Assembly (NCBI RefSeq): GCF_003050835.1
Contig: NZ_QAOJ01000008.1
Span: 1 to 64,000 of the forward strand
Length of the DNA: 64,000 bases
Source: Pseudomonas sp. GV071
Lineage (GTDB): Bacteria; Pseudomonadota; Gammaproteobacteria; Pseudomonadales; Pseudomonadaceae
Reading direction: 5' to 3'
In this document: piece by piece, positions 1 through 9,104 of the stretch
Numbering within the stretch: the stretch's first letter is position 1
How the letters are laid out: the number at the start of each line of letters is the position of its first letter
Program-made: the position numbers and the translations under genes
Notes under the pieces: generated by a model
Told to the model about the DNA's origin: nothing
Databases searched by the model: none
What the model saw: the letters and a program-made list of their open reading frames with translations, nothing else

Positions 1-299
1 CCATCGAGTTTCTGCGAGAAGGTGCCCAGTACGTCGACACCAAAGCCCACTACACCTGGGGTGTAGCCGGATTTCACATCAAGAATGAAGTTCTGTGTCC
101 ACTCTTCGGCCTTGTTCTGCGGGTTGGCCGCACTCGGGTAGGCCGGGTTGGTGAAGTTGCGGTTGAAGTAGGCGTTACGCAGGTTCAGCGTGGCCTTGGT
201 GTCTTCGAGAAAGCCTTCGGCCTGGCTGATCATGGGCATGGCCAAAGCCATGCTGCCGGCGCCCAACAGGGCGAGAGATCGAGTGGTGCGGCGGGTCAT
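1..299 (-). CDS. OprD-family outer-membrane porin, N-terminal part (cut by window edge)
   Basis: The minus strand encodes about 99 residues from an ATG at 297-299 and runs off the left edge. The first ~26 residues form a signal peptide (basic MTRRTTRS start, hydrophobic Ala/Leu/Met core, cleavage near SQA-EG). The mature start EGFLEDTKATLNLRNAYFNR is the first beta-strand region typical of OprD-family substrate-specific porins, which take up basic amino acids, peptides or small organic acids across the outer membrane. A GGGAG ribosome binding site lies just upstream of the start. The substrate class cannot be told from this fragment. A perfect palindrome at 584-596 in its upstream region may be an operator. 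Confidence 0.85.
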   Translation of the reverse strand, partial: MTRRTTRSLALLGAGSMALAMPMISQAEGFLEDTKATLNLRNAYFNRNFTNPAYPSAANPQNKAEEWTQNFILDVKSGYTPGVVGFGVDVLGTFSQKLD

Positions 300-1020
300 T
301 GTTGTTGTGCTCCCATTTTTTGAAAAAGCCGTTCCCCTGCGGGCCAAACCGTGGCCTGCATCTGTGGTGGAACCTGAATTGCCCCGTGCCAGGGCGTGAG
401 ACTTGAGCCGAAAAACGGCCAAGCTATTGCTGCGGGCTAGGGCTAGCCGTCAGCGAATTCGAAAGGGTGGGGTGGCCCGTGCGGGCGAACGAACGACCGG
501 GCCGAGGGCTGGCGCGGTAGGGGACAGGCGTGCATGCGAGTCGTCATGGCGTGGTCCTGCTTTTATTGTTCTTGTTGTTATATGTTGTCGTACAACTGTG
601 TCGGATTATCGACAGAGCCATTCGCCTTTGTCAATGCGCTGTTAGACGAAAGTGCTAGAGGAAAAATTTCGTTAGCTCAGTAACGACGCAGCTTTCAGCG
701 AGGCTGGTAAGAGGCTTTTGTCGAGGCGGCAGGATTTTTCGGTGGCAAATAGAGATTTTCGTTGTGCGATGACTGTTGTCAGCAGCCTGTCAGCCAGCGG
801 CCAGCCTGGTGCGCCGCCACGGGGCAGAGCCGCGCTGCGCGGGTGCTCGCCTCAGGCGCGAATAAACCCTTGGCGCCAGTTTTTTGTTCTGAAAACGACC
901 CCGGCATAGCTATTTGCCATGCCTCTGGGTAAAGCCGCTTGTACATCGCCCCCGCGCGCCGCAACTTCGCACGAATCTTGAATAACCGTTCTGTCGTTGA
1001 GTATTCGATAGAGGACCGCT
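300..1020. other. Long divergent intergenic region between the porin and the chemoreceptor
   Basis: About 720 bases without a convincing gene. Short open frames here lack good start signals and family-like sequence. It must hold the promoters of the porin (leftward) and chemoreceptor (rightward). An AT-richer patch at about 560-780 contains two inverted repeats, at 584-596 and 599-614. No terminator, tRNA or known RNA was recognised. Confidence 0.5.
584..596. promoter_or_regulatory. Candidate GntR/FadR-type operator
   Basis: GTTGTCGTACAAC has perfect 5-base arms around a CGT centre and fits the TNGTNNNACNA pattern typical of FadR-subfamily GntR regulators. A second inverted repeat, TGTCG-6-CGACA, follows at 599-614. 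Both lie about 290 bases upstream of the OprD-type porin. Assignment is by pattern only. Confidence 0.35.
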
Positions 1021-1023
1021 GTG

Positions 1024-2997
1024 ATGATTTCGATGGTGCAACGCAGTTTCGCCAACCTGGGCATGGCCAAGAAGCTGGGCGGCGGATTTGGCCTGGTGCT
1101 GTTATTGACGGCGGTGGTGGCGGCGATTGGCGTGACCTCGTTGCAGGTGATCAGCCAACGTTTCGATGGCCTCAAGCAGATGTCGGCGATCAACAGCGCG
1201 GTGCTGCGGGTGCGTTTGGATGAGCAGGCGTTCTCCATCAGTGGCGATGCCAAGGCAGCCGACTCCCTGCGCAAAGGCGTGGAAGGCATTCTCGCCGCCA
1301 CCGCCGCACTGAAACAGCAATCGCCCGCCAGCGCCCCGGCGATGGACGCCGTGGAACAGGCCCTGGGCAGCTACCGCACCTCGTTCGACCAGTTTGTCGA
1401 GTTGGCCCTGGCCAAGGACCTGGCGCTGGAAATGGCCAGCTGGTCGGTGACCAGCGTGGCCAACAACCTCGACCTGTTGCAGGCCGGCTTGGCCGATGAC
1501 GGCGCCTATGAACTGAAAGACTCGCAAGGCCAGAACGGCGCCGAATTCATCGAGCAGGCCGGCCAGGTCAGCCAGGTTTCGCGCCTGATGCTGCAAGCCA
1601 TGAACGAAGCCCATGTGCGCCTGGCGCAAAGCCGCAAGGCGGTAGAAGGCGAAGCGTTGGAGTCCTCCAAGATCGCCCAGGCGGACGATGCCCTGCAGCT
1701 GGCCGAAACCTTGAAAGGCAGCGTGAAAGATTCCGGCTACCTGACCGTGCTCAACGACGTCAGCACCAATATCACCACCTTCAGCGGCAAGCTGGCCGAA
1801 TACACCGATCTGCTGGCCAAGGAGCGCGAGGTGTACACGCAGATGCGTGAACGCGCCGAGCAGGTAGTCAGCGAAGTGAACCAGGCCTATGCCGCCCAGG
1901 ACGCGGCCATGCAGGCCGAACTGAAAGCCAACTCGGTGCTGATTCTCGGCTCCTCGGCTCTGGCGATTCTGGTCGGCTTGTGCGCGTCGTTGTTGATTAC
2001 TCGCGGCATCGTCAAACCCCTGCAGAGTGTCATTCATATCGCCACGCGGATTGCCGAGGGCGATCTGAGTACGCAGATTGAGGTGCGTAGCAAGGACGAA
2101 GTCGGCCAACTGATGAGCGCCATGCAGCAGATGTCGGGCAGCCTCAGCAACATGGTCGGCAGCCTGCAGGCCGGGATCAATCAGATCGCCACCTCGGCGC
2201 GCTCGTTGTCGGCCGTCACCGAACAGACCAATGCCGAAGTGGCCAGCCAGAAAGAGGAAACCGAGCAGGTCGCCACCGCCATGAACCAGATGACCGCTAC
2301 CGTGCACGACGTGGCGCGCAACGCCGAGGAAGCGGCCGGGGCGGCGGAGACGGCCGACTCGAAGGTCGCCAATGGCCAGAACGTGGTGCGCCAGACTATG
2401 GCGCGTATCGAGCAGCTGTCGGTTTCTTCCAGCTCCGCCAGCGCCAGCATTCAGAGCCTGAGCAGTGAAATCCACAACATCGTTTCGGTGCTCAGCGTGA
2501 TCAAGAGCGTGGCCGAACAGACCAACCTGCTGGCGCTTAACGCCGCCATCGAAGCGGCACGTGCCGGTGAGCAGGGCAGGGGCTTTGCCGTGGTCGCCGA
2601 TGAGGTGCGGGCATTGGCCAAGCGCACGCAACAGTCCACCGAAGAAATCGAGCGGCTGGTCAGCGCCCTGCAAAAAGGCGCGCAGAGTTCGGTCAGCCAG
2701 ATTCAGAGCAGCACCGCCTTGGTGGAGCTCACAGTGAGCGATGCCCTGGAAACCGAAAGTGCTTTGGGCAGCATTGCTGCGGCGGTGTCGGTGATTCACC
2801 AGATGAACCAGCAGATTGCCGCCGCGGCAGAGCAGCAGAGCTCGGTGGCCGAAGAGATCAACCGCAGCGTGACCAACATTCGCAGCAGTGCGGATCAGTC
2901 ATCGGTGGCGATGGAAGGCACGGCGGCGTCCAGTATTGAACTGGCGAGCTTGAGCCATGAATTGCAGGGGATGGTGGAGCATTTCCGCTTGGCGTGA
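1024..2997 (+). CDS. Methyl-accepting chemotaxis protein (chemoreceptor)
   Basis: Transmembrane chemoreceptor of about 657 residues that signals to CheA/CheW. A first membrane helix lies near residues 18-40, followed by a ~260-residue all-helical periplasmic domain. A second helix (around [15 protein letters not shown]) is followed by a HAMP domain and a long cytoplasmic coiled coil. The signalling hairpin is clear ([20 protein letters not shown], then [15 protein letters not shown]). The size of the ligand domain suggests the helical bimodular (HBM, McpS-like) type, but that is inference. GAGGA at 1011-1015 is 8 bases from ATG 1024; GTG 1021 is an alternative start. No CheB/CheR-binding tail was seen. 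Confidence 0.93.
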   Translation: MISMVQRSFANLGMAKKLGGGFGLVLLLTAVVAAIGVTSLQVISQRFDGLKQMSAINSAVLRVRLDEQAFSISGDAKAADSLRKGVEGILAATAALKQQSPASAPAMDAVEQALGSYRTSFDQFVELALAKDLALEMASWSVTSVANNLDLLQAGLADDGAYELKDSQGQNGAEFIEQAGQVSQVSRLMLQAMNEAHVRLAQSRKAVEGEALESSKIAQADDALQLAETLKGSVKDSGYLTVLNDVSTNITTFSGKLAEYTDLLAKEREVYTQMRERAEQVVSEVNQAYAAQDAAMQAELKANSVLILGSSALAILVGLCASLLITRGIVKPLQSVIHIATRIAEGDLSTQIEVRSKDEVGQLMSAMQQMSGSLSNMVGSLQAGINQIATSARSLSAVTEQTNAEVASQKEETEQVATAMNQMTATVHDVARNAEEAAGAAETADSKVANGQNVVRQTMARIEQLSVSSSSASASIQSLSSEIHNIVSVLSVIKSVAEQTNLLALNAAIEAARAGEQGRGFAVVADEVRALAKRTQQSTEEIERLVSALQKGAQSSVSQIQSSTALVELTVSDALETESALGSIAAAVSVIHQMNQQIAAAAEQQSSVAEEINRSVTNIRSSADQSSVAMEGTAASSIELASLSHELQGMVEHFRLA

Positions 2998-3017
2998 CGG
3001 CGGCACAACGCATAGCC

Positions 3018-3083
3018 CGTAGGCGCGGCTTCAGCCGCGATGCTCTTCAAGGTCAAAAGCATCGCGGCTAAAGCCCCTCCCAC
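3018..3083. repeat. REPIN (paired REP palindromes, GATGC ends at the loop)
   Basis: Two inverted REP units: GCGGCTTCAGCCGCGATGC, then GCATCGCGGCTAAAGCCCC ending in TCCCAC. They sit between the convergent chemoreceptor and benE genes and share the core of copies at 8287, 12413, 13414, 56188 and 63734. Confidence 0.8.
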
Positions 3084-3089
3084 AAAAAA

Positions 3090-4280
3090 CTAGGCCTTAC
3101 GCCAGTTGAGGATCAGCAAGGTAAGCACCCCCGCCACAATCCCCCAGAATGCCGAGCCAATCGAAAACAGACTGAAGCCCGACGCGGTGACCATAAAGGT
3201 GATCAGCGCCGCTTCACGTTCCTTGGGCTCGGCCATGGCATTGGTCAGGCCGTTGATGATCGAGCCGAACAGCGCCAGGGCGGCAATCGACAGCACCAGC
3301 TCTTTCGGCAGTGCGGCAAACAGCGCCGCCAGGGTGGCGCCGAAAATCCCGGCGAAACCATAAAACACCCCACACCACATCGCCGCGGTGTAGCGCTTGC
3401 TGTGGTCCTCGTGGGCATGCGGGCCGGTGCAGATCGCGGCGCTGATGGCCGCCAGGTTGATGCCGTGGGAGCCGAACGGCGCCAGCAGCAGCGAGGCAAT
3501 GCCGGTGACGCTGATCAGCGGCGAAGCCGGCACGCTGTAGCCGTCGGCACGCAGCACGGCGATGCCGGGCATGTTCTGTGAAGTCATCGCCACCACGAAC
3601 AGCGGAATGCCAATGCTGATAGTCGCCGCCAGCGAGAAGCTTGGCGTGGTCCATACCGGCACCGCCACCTGCAGATGAAAGCCGCTGAAATCCAGCAAAC
3701 CCATGAAACCGGCCAGCGCAGTGCCGACCAGCAATGCGGCGAGTACCGCGTAGCGCGGCTGCGCGCGTTTCACCAGCAGGTAGGTGAACAGCATCGCCAG
3801 CACCAGGCCGGTACGGTGCTGGGCGGCGACAAAAATCTCGCTGCCGATCTTGAACAGAATGCCGGCCAGCAAGGCCGCCGCCAGGGAACCCGGCAGGCGT
3901 TTGACCAGACGCTCGAAGCTGCCGGTAAGGCCGCAGATGATCACCAACACGGCGCAGGTGATATAGGCGCCAATCGCCTCGCCATAACTCACATGGCCGA
4001 GGCTGGTGATTAGCAGGGCAGCGCCCGGCGTCGACCAGGCTACGGTGATTGGCGTGCGGTAGCGCAGCGACAGGCCGATGCTGCAGATCGCCATGCCGAT
4101 CGACAGCGCCCAGATCCACGAGGAGATTTGCGCGGTGGTCAGCCCGGCGGCTTGGCCGGCCTGGAACATCAGCACCAGGGAGCTGGTGTAGCCGGTCATC
4201 ATCGCGATAAAGCCGGCGACTACTGCAGACGGCGAGCTATCGGCCAAAGGGCGCAGCGGTTGGGTGGTGGTGGCTTCCAT
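3090..4280 (-). CDS. benE: BenE-family benzoate/H+ symporter
   Basis: Hydrophobic inner-membrane protein of 396 residues with about 11-12 predicted helices, matching the BenE family of proton-coupled benzoate importers. The N-terminus (AVVAGFIAMMTGYTSSLVLM) and the AWSTPGAALL segment are characteristic. Its ATG directly follows the TGA of the upstream lysE-type gene with no gap, and AAGGA precedes the start, so the two are probably co-transcribed. No ben or cat catabolic genes are nearby, so the true substrate is uncertain. The gene ends close to a REPIN. Confidence 0.85.
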   Translation of the reverse strand: MEATTTQPLRPLADSSPSAVVAGFIAMMTGYTSSLVLMFQAGQAAGLTTAQISSWIWALSIGMAICSIGLSLRYRTPITVAWSTPGAALLITSLGHVSYGEAIGAYITCAVLVIICGLTGSFERLVKRLPGSLAAALLAGILFKIGSEIFVAAQHRTGLVLAMLFTYLLVKRAQPRYAVLAALLVGTALAGFMGLLDFSGFHLQVAVPVWTTPSFSLAATISIGIPLFVVAMTSQNMPGIAVLRADGYSVPASPLISVTGIASLLLAPFGSHGINLAAISAAICTGPHAHEDHSKRYTAAMWCGVFYGFAGIFGATLAALFAALPKELVLSIAALALFGSIINGLTNAMAEPKEREAALITFMVTASGFSLFSIGSAFWGIVAGVLTLLILNWRKA

Positions 4281-4883
4281 TCACACGTCCTTGAAGATGG
4301 GGTAGAGCGAGGCGACTAGCAGCAGCGCCATGCTGATATTGAAGCAGCGCAGCGCACGCGGGTTGCGCAACCAGTTGCGCAGCAGGCTGCCGGCGGCGGT
4401 CCACACGCTCATGGTCGGGCAGTTGACCAGGGCGAACACGGCGGCGATCAGCAGCACGTTGACGACGAAGTTTTCCTGCGGGGCGAAGGTAGTGATGGCG
4501 CCGAGGGCCATGATCCAGGCCTTGGGGTTGATCCACTGGAATGCCACCGCCTGGAAGAAACCGAACGGCTTGCCGCGCTCGTCGCTATTGGCTTCCGGGG
4601 CGCCGGAGCGGGCAATTTTCCACGCCAGGTAGAGCAGGTAAATGGCGCCGACGTAGCGCAGCATGACGTACAACATGGGCACCTGTTCGAACACCTGGCC
4701 CAGGCCCAGACCGACCGCCAGCACCAACGACATCAGCCCGCAGCTGATGCCGAGCATGTGCGGCACGGTGCGGCGAATGCCGAAGTTCACCCCGGAGGCG
4801 AGCAGCATGGTGTTGTTCGGGCCGGGCGTCACCGAGGTGACAAAGGCGAAGGCGACAAAGGCAAGCAGCAGTTCGAGGCTCAT
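4281..4883 (-). CDS. LysE/RhtB-family amino-acid exporter
   Basis: A 200-residue inner-membrane protein with about six helices. The N-terminal motif TPGPNN followed by TMLLASGVNFG is the LysE/RhtB signature. Members export amino acids or their derivatives. It is first in a two-gene minus-strand unit with benE (zero-base spacing). Related short motifs at 4963-5000, upstream of the start, could be a regulator site. Substrate unknown. Confidence 0.9.
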   Translation of the reverse strand: MSLELLLAFVAFAFVTSVTPGPNNTMLLASGVNFGIRRTVPHMLGISCGLMSLVLAVGLGLGQVFEQVPMLYVMLRYVGAIYLLYLAWKIARSGAPEANSDERGKPFGFFQAVAFQWINPKAWIMALGAITTFAPQENFVVNVLLIAAVFALVNCPTMSVWTAAGSLLRNWLRNPRALRCFNISMALLLVASLYPIFKDV

Positions 4884-4962
4884 GGTGTTCCACTCCAGAT
4901 GAGCGCTCAGCCTAAGCGTGGCGGGGGTTGCCGTCCCAATACAGCAATTGGCGCAAACAGCC

Positions 4963-5000
4963 GTACAGTTTTACCAGTTCGTCTGTTTTGTACCGACTGT
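4963..5000. promoter_or_regulatory. Repeated GTTTT-TACC motifs upstream of the LysE-type gene
   Basis: CAGTTTTACC at 4966-4975 and CTGTTTTGTACC at 4983-4994 are imperfect direct repeats, with ACAG and ACTGT elements flanking them. Such paired GTAC-containing repeats resemble MocR-type regulator sites. Function is inferred from pattern and position only. Confidence 0.25.
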
Positions 5001-5002
5001 GC

Positions 5003-5452
5003 TTACTCGTCGGTCTGGATGGCCTGACGGGCCAGCGCCTGGTTCACCGCAAACCAGCCGTTTACCGCCTGCTCGCCGGTTTCATCGAAAGCGCGGCGCA
5101 GCAGCTTCACCTGCTCGCGGCGCAACGCGCCTTCCAGCTTGCCGCCCTCAGGGGTGAGGTAGAGCAGGCGTTTGCGTTTGTCGTCGGTGGCGGCATCGCT
5201 GTGCACCAGGTCCATTTCCAGCAACTGGCGTAGCGGCATATTCAGCGCCTGTTTGCTGACCCCAAGCACCGCCAGCAGCTCCTTCATGTTCATGCCTGGA
5301 CTTCTGGCAATAAAAAACAGAATGCGCTGGTGCACCCGGCTCAGGCCACGGCGGGCGAGCATTTCATCGGCTTTGGCGGTGAACGCCTGGTAGCCAAAGA
5401 AAAACGCTTCCATGGCATTTTGCTGAGTGGTTGAGTTTTTAAGGTCAAGCAT
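5003..5452 (-). CDS. MarR-family transcriptional regulator
   Basis: A 149-residue winged-helix regulator. The recognition region (MNMKELLAVLGVSKQALNMP) and the wing with DDKRKRLLYLTPEG match the MarR fold. It diverges from the aminotransferase-GST pair, with a GTCAA-5-TTGAC palindrome at 5501-5515 between them, which suggests autoregulation and control of that pair. Neither the ATG at 5452 nor an internal Met at 5413 has a clear ribosome binding site; the longer form is given. Confidence 0.88.
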   Translation of the reverse strand: MLDLKNSTTQQNAMEAFFFGYQAFTAKADEMLARRGLSRVHQRILFFIARSPGMNMKELLAVLGVSKQALNMPLRQLLEMDLVHSDAATDDKRKRLLYLTPEGGKLEGALRREQVKLLRRAFDETGEQAVNGWFAVNQALARQAIQTDE

Positions 5453-5500
5453 ATTGACGTAGTTGTCCGTATCGTCGTAGTTTCGGTTTAATCGATTTCG

Positions 5501-5515
5501 GTCAACCAGTTTGAC
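5501..5515. promoter_or_regulatory. Candidate MarR operator
   Basis: GTCAACCAGTTTGAC: 5-base inverted arms with a 5-base centre, in the 97-base gap between the MarR-type gene and the divergent aminotransferase. Position and symmetry fit a MarR dimer site. Confidence 0.4.
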
Positions 5516-5549
5516 TTATTTTTCCCTGCCTTTGCTACCGGTGACTTGT

Positions 5550-6716
5550 ATGGCCTTCTCCGAACGTATCAGCCGTCTTAAAAGCTCTTTGATCCGCGAA
5601 ATTCTGGCTGCCGCCCAGCGTCCGGAAGTGATGTCGTTCGCCGGTGGCCTGCCAGCCGAGCCGATGCTGCCGAAAGTGGAGTGGGCCGACATGCCGCTGA
5701 GCATGGGCCAATACGGCATGAGCGAAGGCGAGCCGGCGCTGCGCGAAGCTATTGCCGCCGACGCGCGCTCGTTGGGTATCGACTGCGACGCCAGCCAGGT
5801 GCTGATCGTCAGCGGTTCGCAGCAGACCCTCGACCTGGCCTCGAAACTGTTTATCGATCCGGGCACCGAAATCCTTTTGGAAGCACCGACCTACCTGGCC
5901 GCGTTGCAATCATTCCAGCTGTTCGGCGCCGATTGCCTTAGCGTGCCGCAAGAGGCCGACGGCCCACAGCTGGACGCTTTGCGTCAGCGTCTGGAGCAAC
6001 ACAAACCAGCCTTCGCCTACCTGATCCCGACCTTCCAGAACCCGTCGGCCGTGCGTTACAGCGAAGCCAAGCGCGACGCCGTAGCGGCCTTGCTCGACGA
6101 GTTCGGCGTGACCCTGATCGAAGACGAACCCTACCGCGAACTGGTGTTCGATGCCGGCAGCGCCACACCGATTGTCAGCCGCCTGAAAAAGGCCAGCTGG
6201 ATCTACACCGGCACCGTGTCGAAAACCCTGCTGCCGGGTCTGCGCGTGGGCTTTTTGATCGCGACTCCCGACCTGTTCCCGCACCTGCTGCGTCTGAAGC
6301 AATCGGCCGACCTGCACACCAACCGCGTGGGCCAATGGCAGGCGCTGCAATGGCTGGGCACTGAGAAGTACAAGTCGCACCTGGCCGAGCTGCGTGACTT
6401 CTACCGCGTTCGTCGCGACGCCATGCAAGTGGCCCTGGAAGAGCACTTTGCTGATCTGGCCGACTGGAATGTGCCGCAGGGCGGCTTGTTCTTCTGGCTG
6501 ACCCTCAAGCAGCCGCTGGACACCCGCACCCTGCTGGACGCAGCGCTGAAAGAGAACGTGGCGTTTATGCCCGGCGAGCCGTTCTTCGCCCAGCCGGAAG
6601 ACAACCCCGGCTACCTGCGCTTGAACTTCAGCCATATCTCCCCGGATCGACTGGGTGAGGGCCTGTCGCGTCTGGCCAACGTAATTCGTCAGGCTCAGCT
6701 CGAAAAGGCTGCTTAA
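5550..6716 (+). CDS. PLP-dependent class I/II aminotransferase
   Basis: 388 residues, fold type I, resembling 2-aminoadipate/aromatic aminotransferases and the catalytic half of MocR proteins but without an HTH domain. The PLP lysine lies in GTVSKTLLPGLRVGF; the substrate-side motif PTFQNPSA and EDEPYRELVF are present. An upstream in-frame TTG (5511) would fall inside the candidate operator, so the ATG at 5550 (MAFSERISRLKSS) is preferred. The GST gene follows after 33 bases. The specific amino acid is not determinable. Confidence 0.88.
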   Translation: MAFSERISRLKSSLIREILAAAQRPEVMSFAGGLPAEPMLPKVEWADMPLSMGQYGMSEGEPALREAIAADARSLGIDCDASQVLIVSGSQQTLDLASKLFIDPGTEILLEAPTYLAALQSFQLFGADCLSVPQEADGPQLDALRQRLEQHKPAFAYLIPTFQNPSAVRYSEAKRDAVAALLDEFGVTLIEDEPYRELVFDAGSATPIVSRLKKASWIYTGTVSKTLLPGLRVGFLIATPDLFPHLLRLKQSADLHTNRVGQWQALQWLGTEKYKSHLAELRDFYRVRRDAMQVALEEHFADLADWNVPQGGLFFWLTLKQPLDTRTLLDAALKENVAFMPGEPFFAQPEDNPGYLRLNFSHISPDRLGEGLSRLANVIRQAQLEKAA

Positions 6717-6749
6717 GTTAGAGATCACTGCGCACTACAGGAGGTTGCT

Positions 6750-7352
6750 ATGTACAAGGTTTACGGCGATTACCTCTCCGGCAACTGCTACAAGGTCAAA
6801 TTGATGCTGCACCTGCTCGGCAAAGAGTCGAAGTGGGTGCCGGTGGACATTCTCAAGGGCGAAACCCAGACCCCGGAATTTCTCGCCATGAACCCCAACG
6901 GCAAGATCCCGGTGCTTCAGTTCGAAGACGGCACCTGCCTGTGGGAGTCCAATGCGATTCTGAATTTCCTCGCCGACGGCAGCGAGTTCCTGCCCACCGA
7001 GCCGCGCCTGCGTACCCAGGTGCTGCAGTGGCAGTTTTTCGAGCAGTACAGCCATGAGCCGTACATTGCCGTGGCGCGCTTTATCAAGCTGTACCAGGGC
7101 TTGCCGGAAGAACGCCAGGCCGAGTACGAAGCCACCCGCAAGGGCGGCTACAAGGCGCTGAAGGTGATGGAGCAGCAATTGAAGCTCACCAACTACCTGG
7201 TGGGCGATCATTACTCCATCGCTGATATCGCCTTGTATGCGTACACCCATGTGGCGCATGAAGGCGGTTTTGATCTGGAACCGTACCCGGCGGTACGGGC
7301 CTGGCTTGAGCGGGTGGCGAGCCATCCGAAGCATGTGGGGATGTTGGATTGA
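6750..7352 (+). CDS. Glutathione S-transferase family protein
   Basis: 200 residues. An N-terminal thioredoxin-like domain (about 1-75) has the cis-Pro element GKIPVLQFEDG and glutathione-contacting WESNAIL. The all-helical C-terminal domain has the hydrophobic staple VGDHYSIADIALYAY. A strong AGGAGG precedes the ATG. It is the second gene after the aminotransferase and is followed directly by a terminator. It probably conjugates or isomerises a small electrophile; substrate unknown. Confidence 0.92.
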   Translation: MYKVYGDYLSGNCYKVKLMLHLLGKESKWVPVDILKGETQTPEFLAMNPNGKIPVLQFEDGTCLWESNAILNFLADGSEFLPTEPRLRTQVLQWQFFEQYSHEPYIAVARFIKLYQGLPEERQAEYEATRKGGYKALKVMEQQLKLTNYLVGDHYSIADIALYAYTHVAHEGGFDLEPYPAVRAWLERVASHPKHVGMLD

Positions 7353-7361
7353 TCCATAAAA

Positions 7362-7386
7362 AAACCGGCCTTGAGCCGGTTTTTTT
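7362..7386 (+). terminator. Rho-independent terminator after GST
   Basis: AACCGGCC-TTGA-GCCGGTT stem followed by a run of T, beginning 10 bases after the GST stop codon. Confidence 0.9.
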
Positions 7387-7401
7387 GGTTCTGAAGATCA
7401 A

Positions 7402-7520
7402 AGGCCCCTCACCCCCGCCCTCTCCCAGAGGGCGAGGGGGCCGAACGAGTAAATGGCGGCGACCTAAATCTATTCCCCTCTCCCGCTTGCGGGAGAGGGG
7501 CTAGGGGTGAGGGTCGGGGC
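7402..7520. repeat. Composite inverted repeat (CCCCTCACCCC family)
   Basis: The outer arms GGCCCCTCACCCC and GGGGTGAGGGTC enclose two inner hairpins (CCCTCTCCC-AGAGGG and CCCCTCTCCCGC-GCGGGAGAGGGG). It fills the gap between the convergent GST and yceH genes. A related partial copy is at 19096-19140. It is an intergenic repeat with no coding sign. Confidence 0.7.
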
Positions 7521-7545
7521 TCACTCTGTCGTCCCAGGTGTGTGA

Positions 7546-8205
7546 TTAGCCGTTCGCTTCTTCCAGCTTCGCCAACCGCGCTTCCAGTTGGGCGATGCGC
7601 TCTTCCAACTCATCAATCCGCGATTGCGAAGGCGCCGGCCCGTCGCTGCTGCGCCCGCTACTGGCAATCGCCGCCGCCAACTCTTCCGGGCTGGCCAGCA
7701 GGTGCATATAGCGGTCTTCCCGCTGTCCGGCCTGACGTGGCACCTGCACGGCCAGGCCGCGCGTGGCCAGGCGTTCGAGCTGGTGTTGCAGCGCGGCGGT
7801 GTCGTCGAAGTCGTGCATGCGGTTGCTGCGGGTCAGCAGTTCGTTGAGGGTTTGCGGGCCGCGTAACAGCAACAGGCAGAGCAGGATCACCTGGGCTGGC
7901 ACCAACTCCAGGGCCTTGTCGACGCGGTGTTCCCAGCGGTCGGCGCGGCTGCCCATCACCAGGCGCGCCATGCCACGCCCTTCGAGGGCGCGCAGGGCTT
8001 GGGCGACCTGGCCTTGGGTGAGGTTCATCACCGGCTCGCGGCTGGTCTTCTGGTTGCAGGCCAGCACCAGCGCATTGAGGGTCAGTGGGTAGCTTTCCGG
8101 GGTGGTGGCCTGTTTCTCCACCAGGCAGCCGAGCACGCGCGCTTCGGTGCTGGTTAGCGGCTCGATGGCGGCGGCGGTGTCGACGGATGGGGTGTCTTGG
8201 CTCAT
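7546..8205 (-). CDS. YceH family protein (DUF480)
   Basis: 219 residues. Two winged-helix-like repeats ([20 protein letters not shown] in the first, [20 protein letters not shown] in the second) are followed by a C-terminal coiled coil ([20 protein letters not shown]). This is the UPF0502/YceH family, whose molecular role is not firmly established. The reading frame extends upstream, but GGAG places the start at 8205 (MSQDTPSV). No operon partner is seen. Confidence 0.88.
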   Translation of the reverse strand: MSQDTPSVDTAAAIEPLTSTEARVLGCLVEKQATTPESYPLTLNALVLACNQKTSREPVMNLTQGQVAQALRALEGRGMARLVMGSRADRWEHRVDKALELVPAQVILLCLLLLRGPQTLNELLTRSNRMHDFDDTAALQHQLERLATRGLAVQVPRQAGQREDRYMHLLASPEELAAAIASSGRSSDGPAPSQSRIDELEERIAQLEARLAKLEEANG

Positions 8206-8286
8206 GGCGGCAGCTCCGGCGGAAAAAGAGCCGTAGCCTAGCCTGAGATGGGCTGGCTGCACATGGGTTTTGTTGTTTCCAGGGAA

Positions 8287-8352
8287 CGCGGCTGAAGCCG
8301 CTTCTACAGACGTGCGCAATCTGTAGGAGGGGCTTCAGTCGCGATGCTTTTC
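8287..8352. repeat. REPIN (reverse polarity, CTGTAG ends at the loop)
   Basis: CGCGGCTGAAGCCGCTTCTACAG, then CTGTAGGAGGGGCTTCAG...GCGATGC. The variable ends face the loop, opposite to the copies at 3018 and 56188. It lies between the pirin terminator and yceH. Confidence 0.7.
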
Positions 8353-8356
8353 AGGC

Positions 8357-8385
8357 AAAAAAAAGCAGCCCGAAGGCTGCCTTTT
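8357..8385 (-). terminator. Rho-independent terminator after pirin
   Basis: On the minus strand GCAGCC-TTCG-GGCTGC is followed by eight T. It starts about 20 bases past the pirin stop. Confidence 0.85.
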
Positions 8386-8405
8386 CTACTGCGTGACGCG
8401 GGCGA

Positions 8406-9104
8406 TCAGGCTACATCCACCAGGATGATTTCCGCATCCTCGACGGCGTTGAACACCAACACATCTTCACCACTCACCGCGATACCGTCGCGGGCGTTGG
8501 CTTGCACGCCGTTGACGCTGATCACGCCACTGGCTGCAACCAGATACGCCTTGCGGTCGCTGCCCAGGCGGTACTCGGTCTGCTGACCGGCCTTCAGGGT
8601 GGCGGCGCTCAAGCGGGCGTCGGCACGGATGTGCAGGGCGTCGCTGTCGGCTTTGTCACCGCTGGCCAGGGTTACGAAGGCACCGGCCCGTTCGCCTTTC
8701 GGGAACGGCTTGGCACCCCACGCTGGCGGCGCGTTGAACTCGGTGGGCTGAATCCAGATCTGGAAGATCTTGGTAGTTTCATCCTCGAGGTTGTACTCGC
8801 TGTGGGCGATGCCGGTACCGGCACTCATTACCTGCACGTCACCAGCTTCGGTACGGCCCTGATTGCCCAGGTTGTCCTGGTGGGTAATAGCCCCTTCACG
8901 AACGTAGGTGATGATTTCCATGTCCCGGTGCGGATGGCGGGGGAAGCCGCTTTGTGGCGCGATTTCGTCGTCGTTCCACACGCGCAGTTGGCCCCAGTTC
9001 ATCCGTTTCGGGTCGTAGTACTCGGCAAACGAGAAGTGGTGGCGAGCATTCAGCCAGCCGTGGTTGGCCCCACCCATCTGCTCAAAAGGTCGACGTTCGA
9101 TCAT
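8406..9104 (-). CDS. Pirin family protein (YhaK-type bicupin)
   Basis: 232 residues. The N-terminal cupin carries the metal site motif FPRHPHRDMEIITYV (two His), plus the later HSEYN and E residues. A second cupin lies in the C-terminal half (SGVISVNG, DGIAVSGEDVLVF). Many bacterial pirins bind a divalent metal and some have quercetinase activity. The gene is monocistronic, with its own terminator. Confidence 0.9.
   Translation of the reverse strand: MIERRPFEQMGGANHGWLNARHHFSFAEYYDPKRMNWGQLRVWNDDEIAPQSGFPRHPHRDMEIITYVREGAITHQDNLGNQGRTEAGDVQVMSAGTGIAHSEYNLEDETTKIFQIWIQPTEFNAPPAWGAKPFPKGERAGAFVTLASGDKADSDALHIRADARLSAATLKAGQQTEYRLGSDRKAYLVAASGVISVNGVQANARDGIAVSGEDVLVFNAVEDAEIILVDVA

Noticed and set aside
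1102..2799. 565-codon open frame antisense to the chemoreceptor
   Set aside because: His/Gln/Arg/Gly-rich composition typical of the reverse frame of a GC-rich gene; no domain and no start signal.
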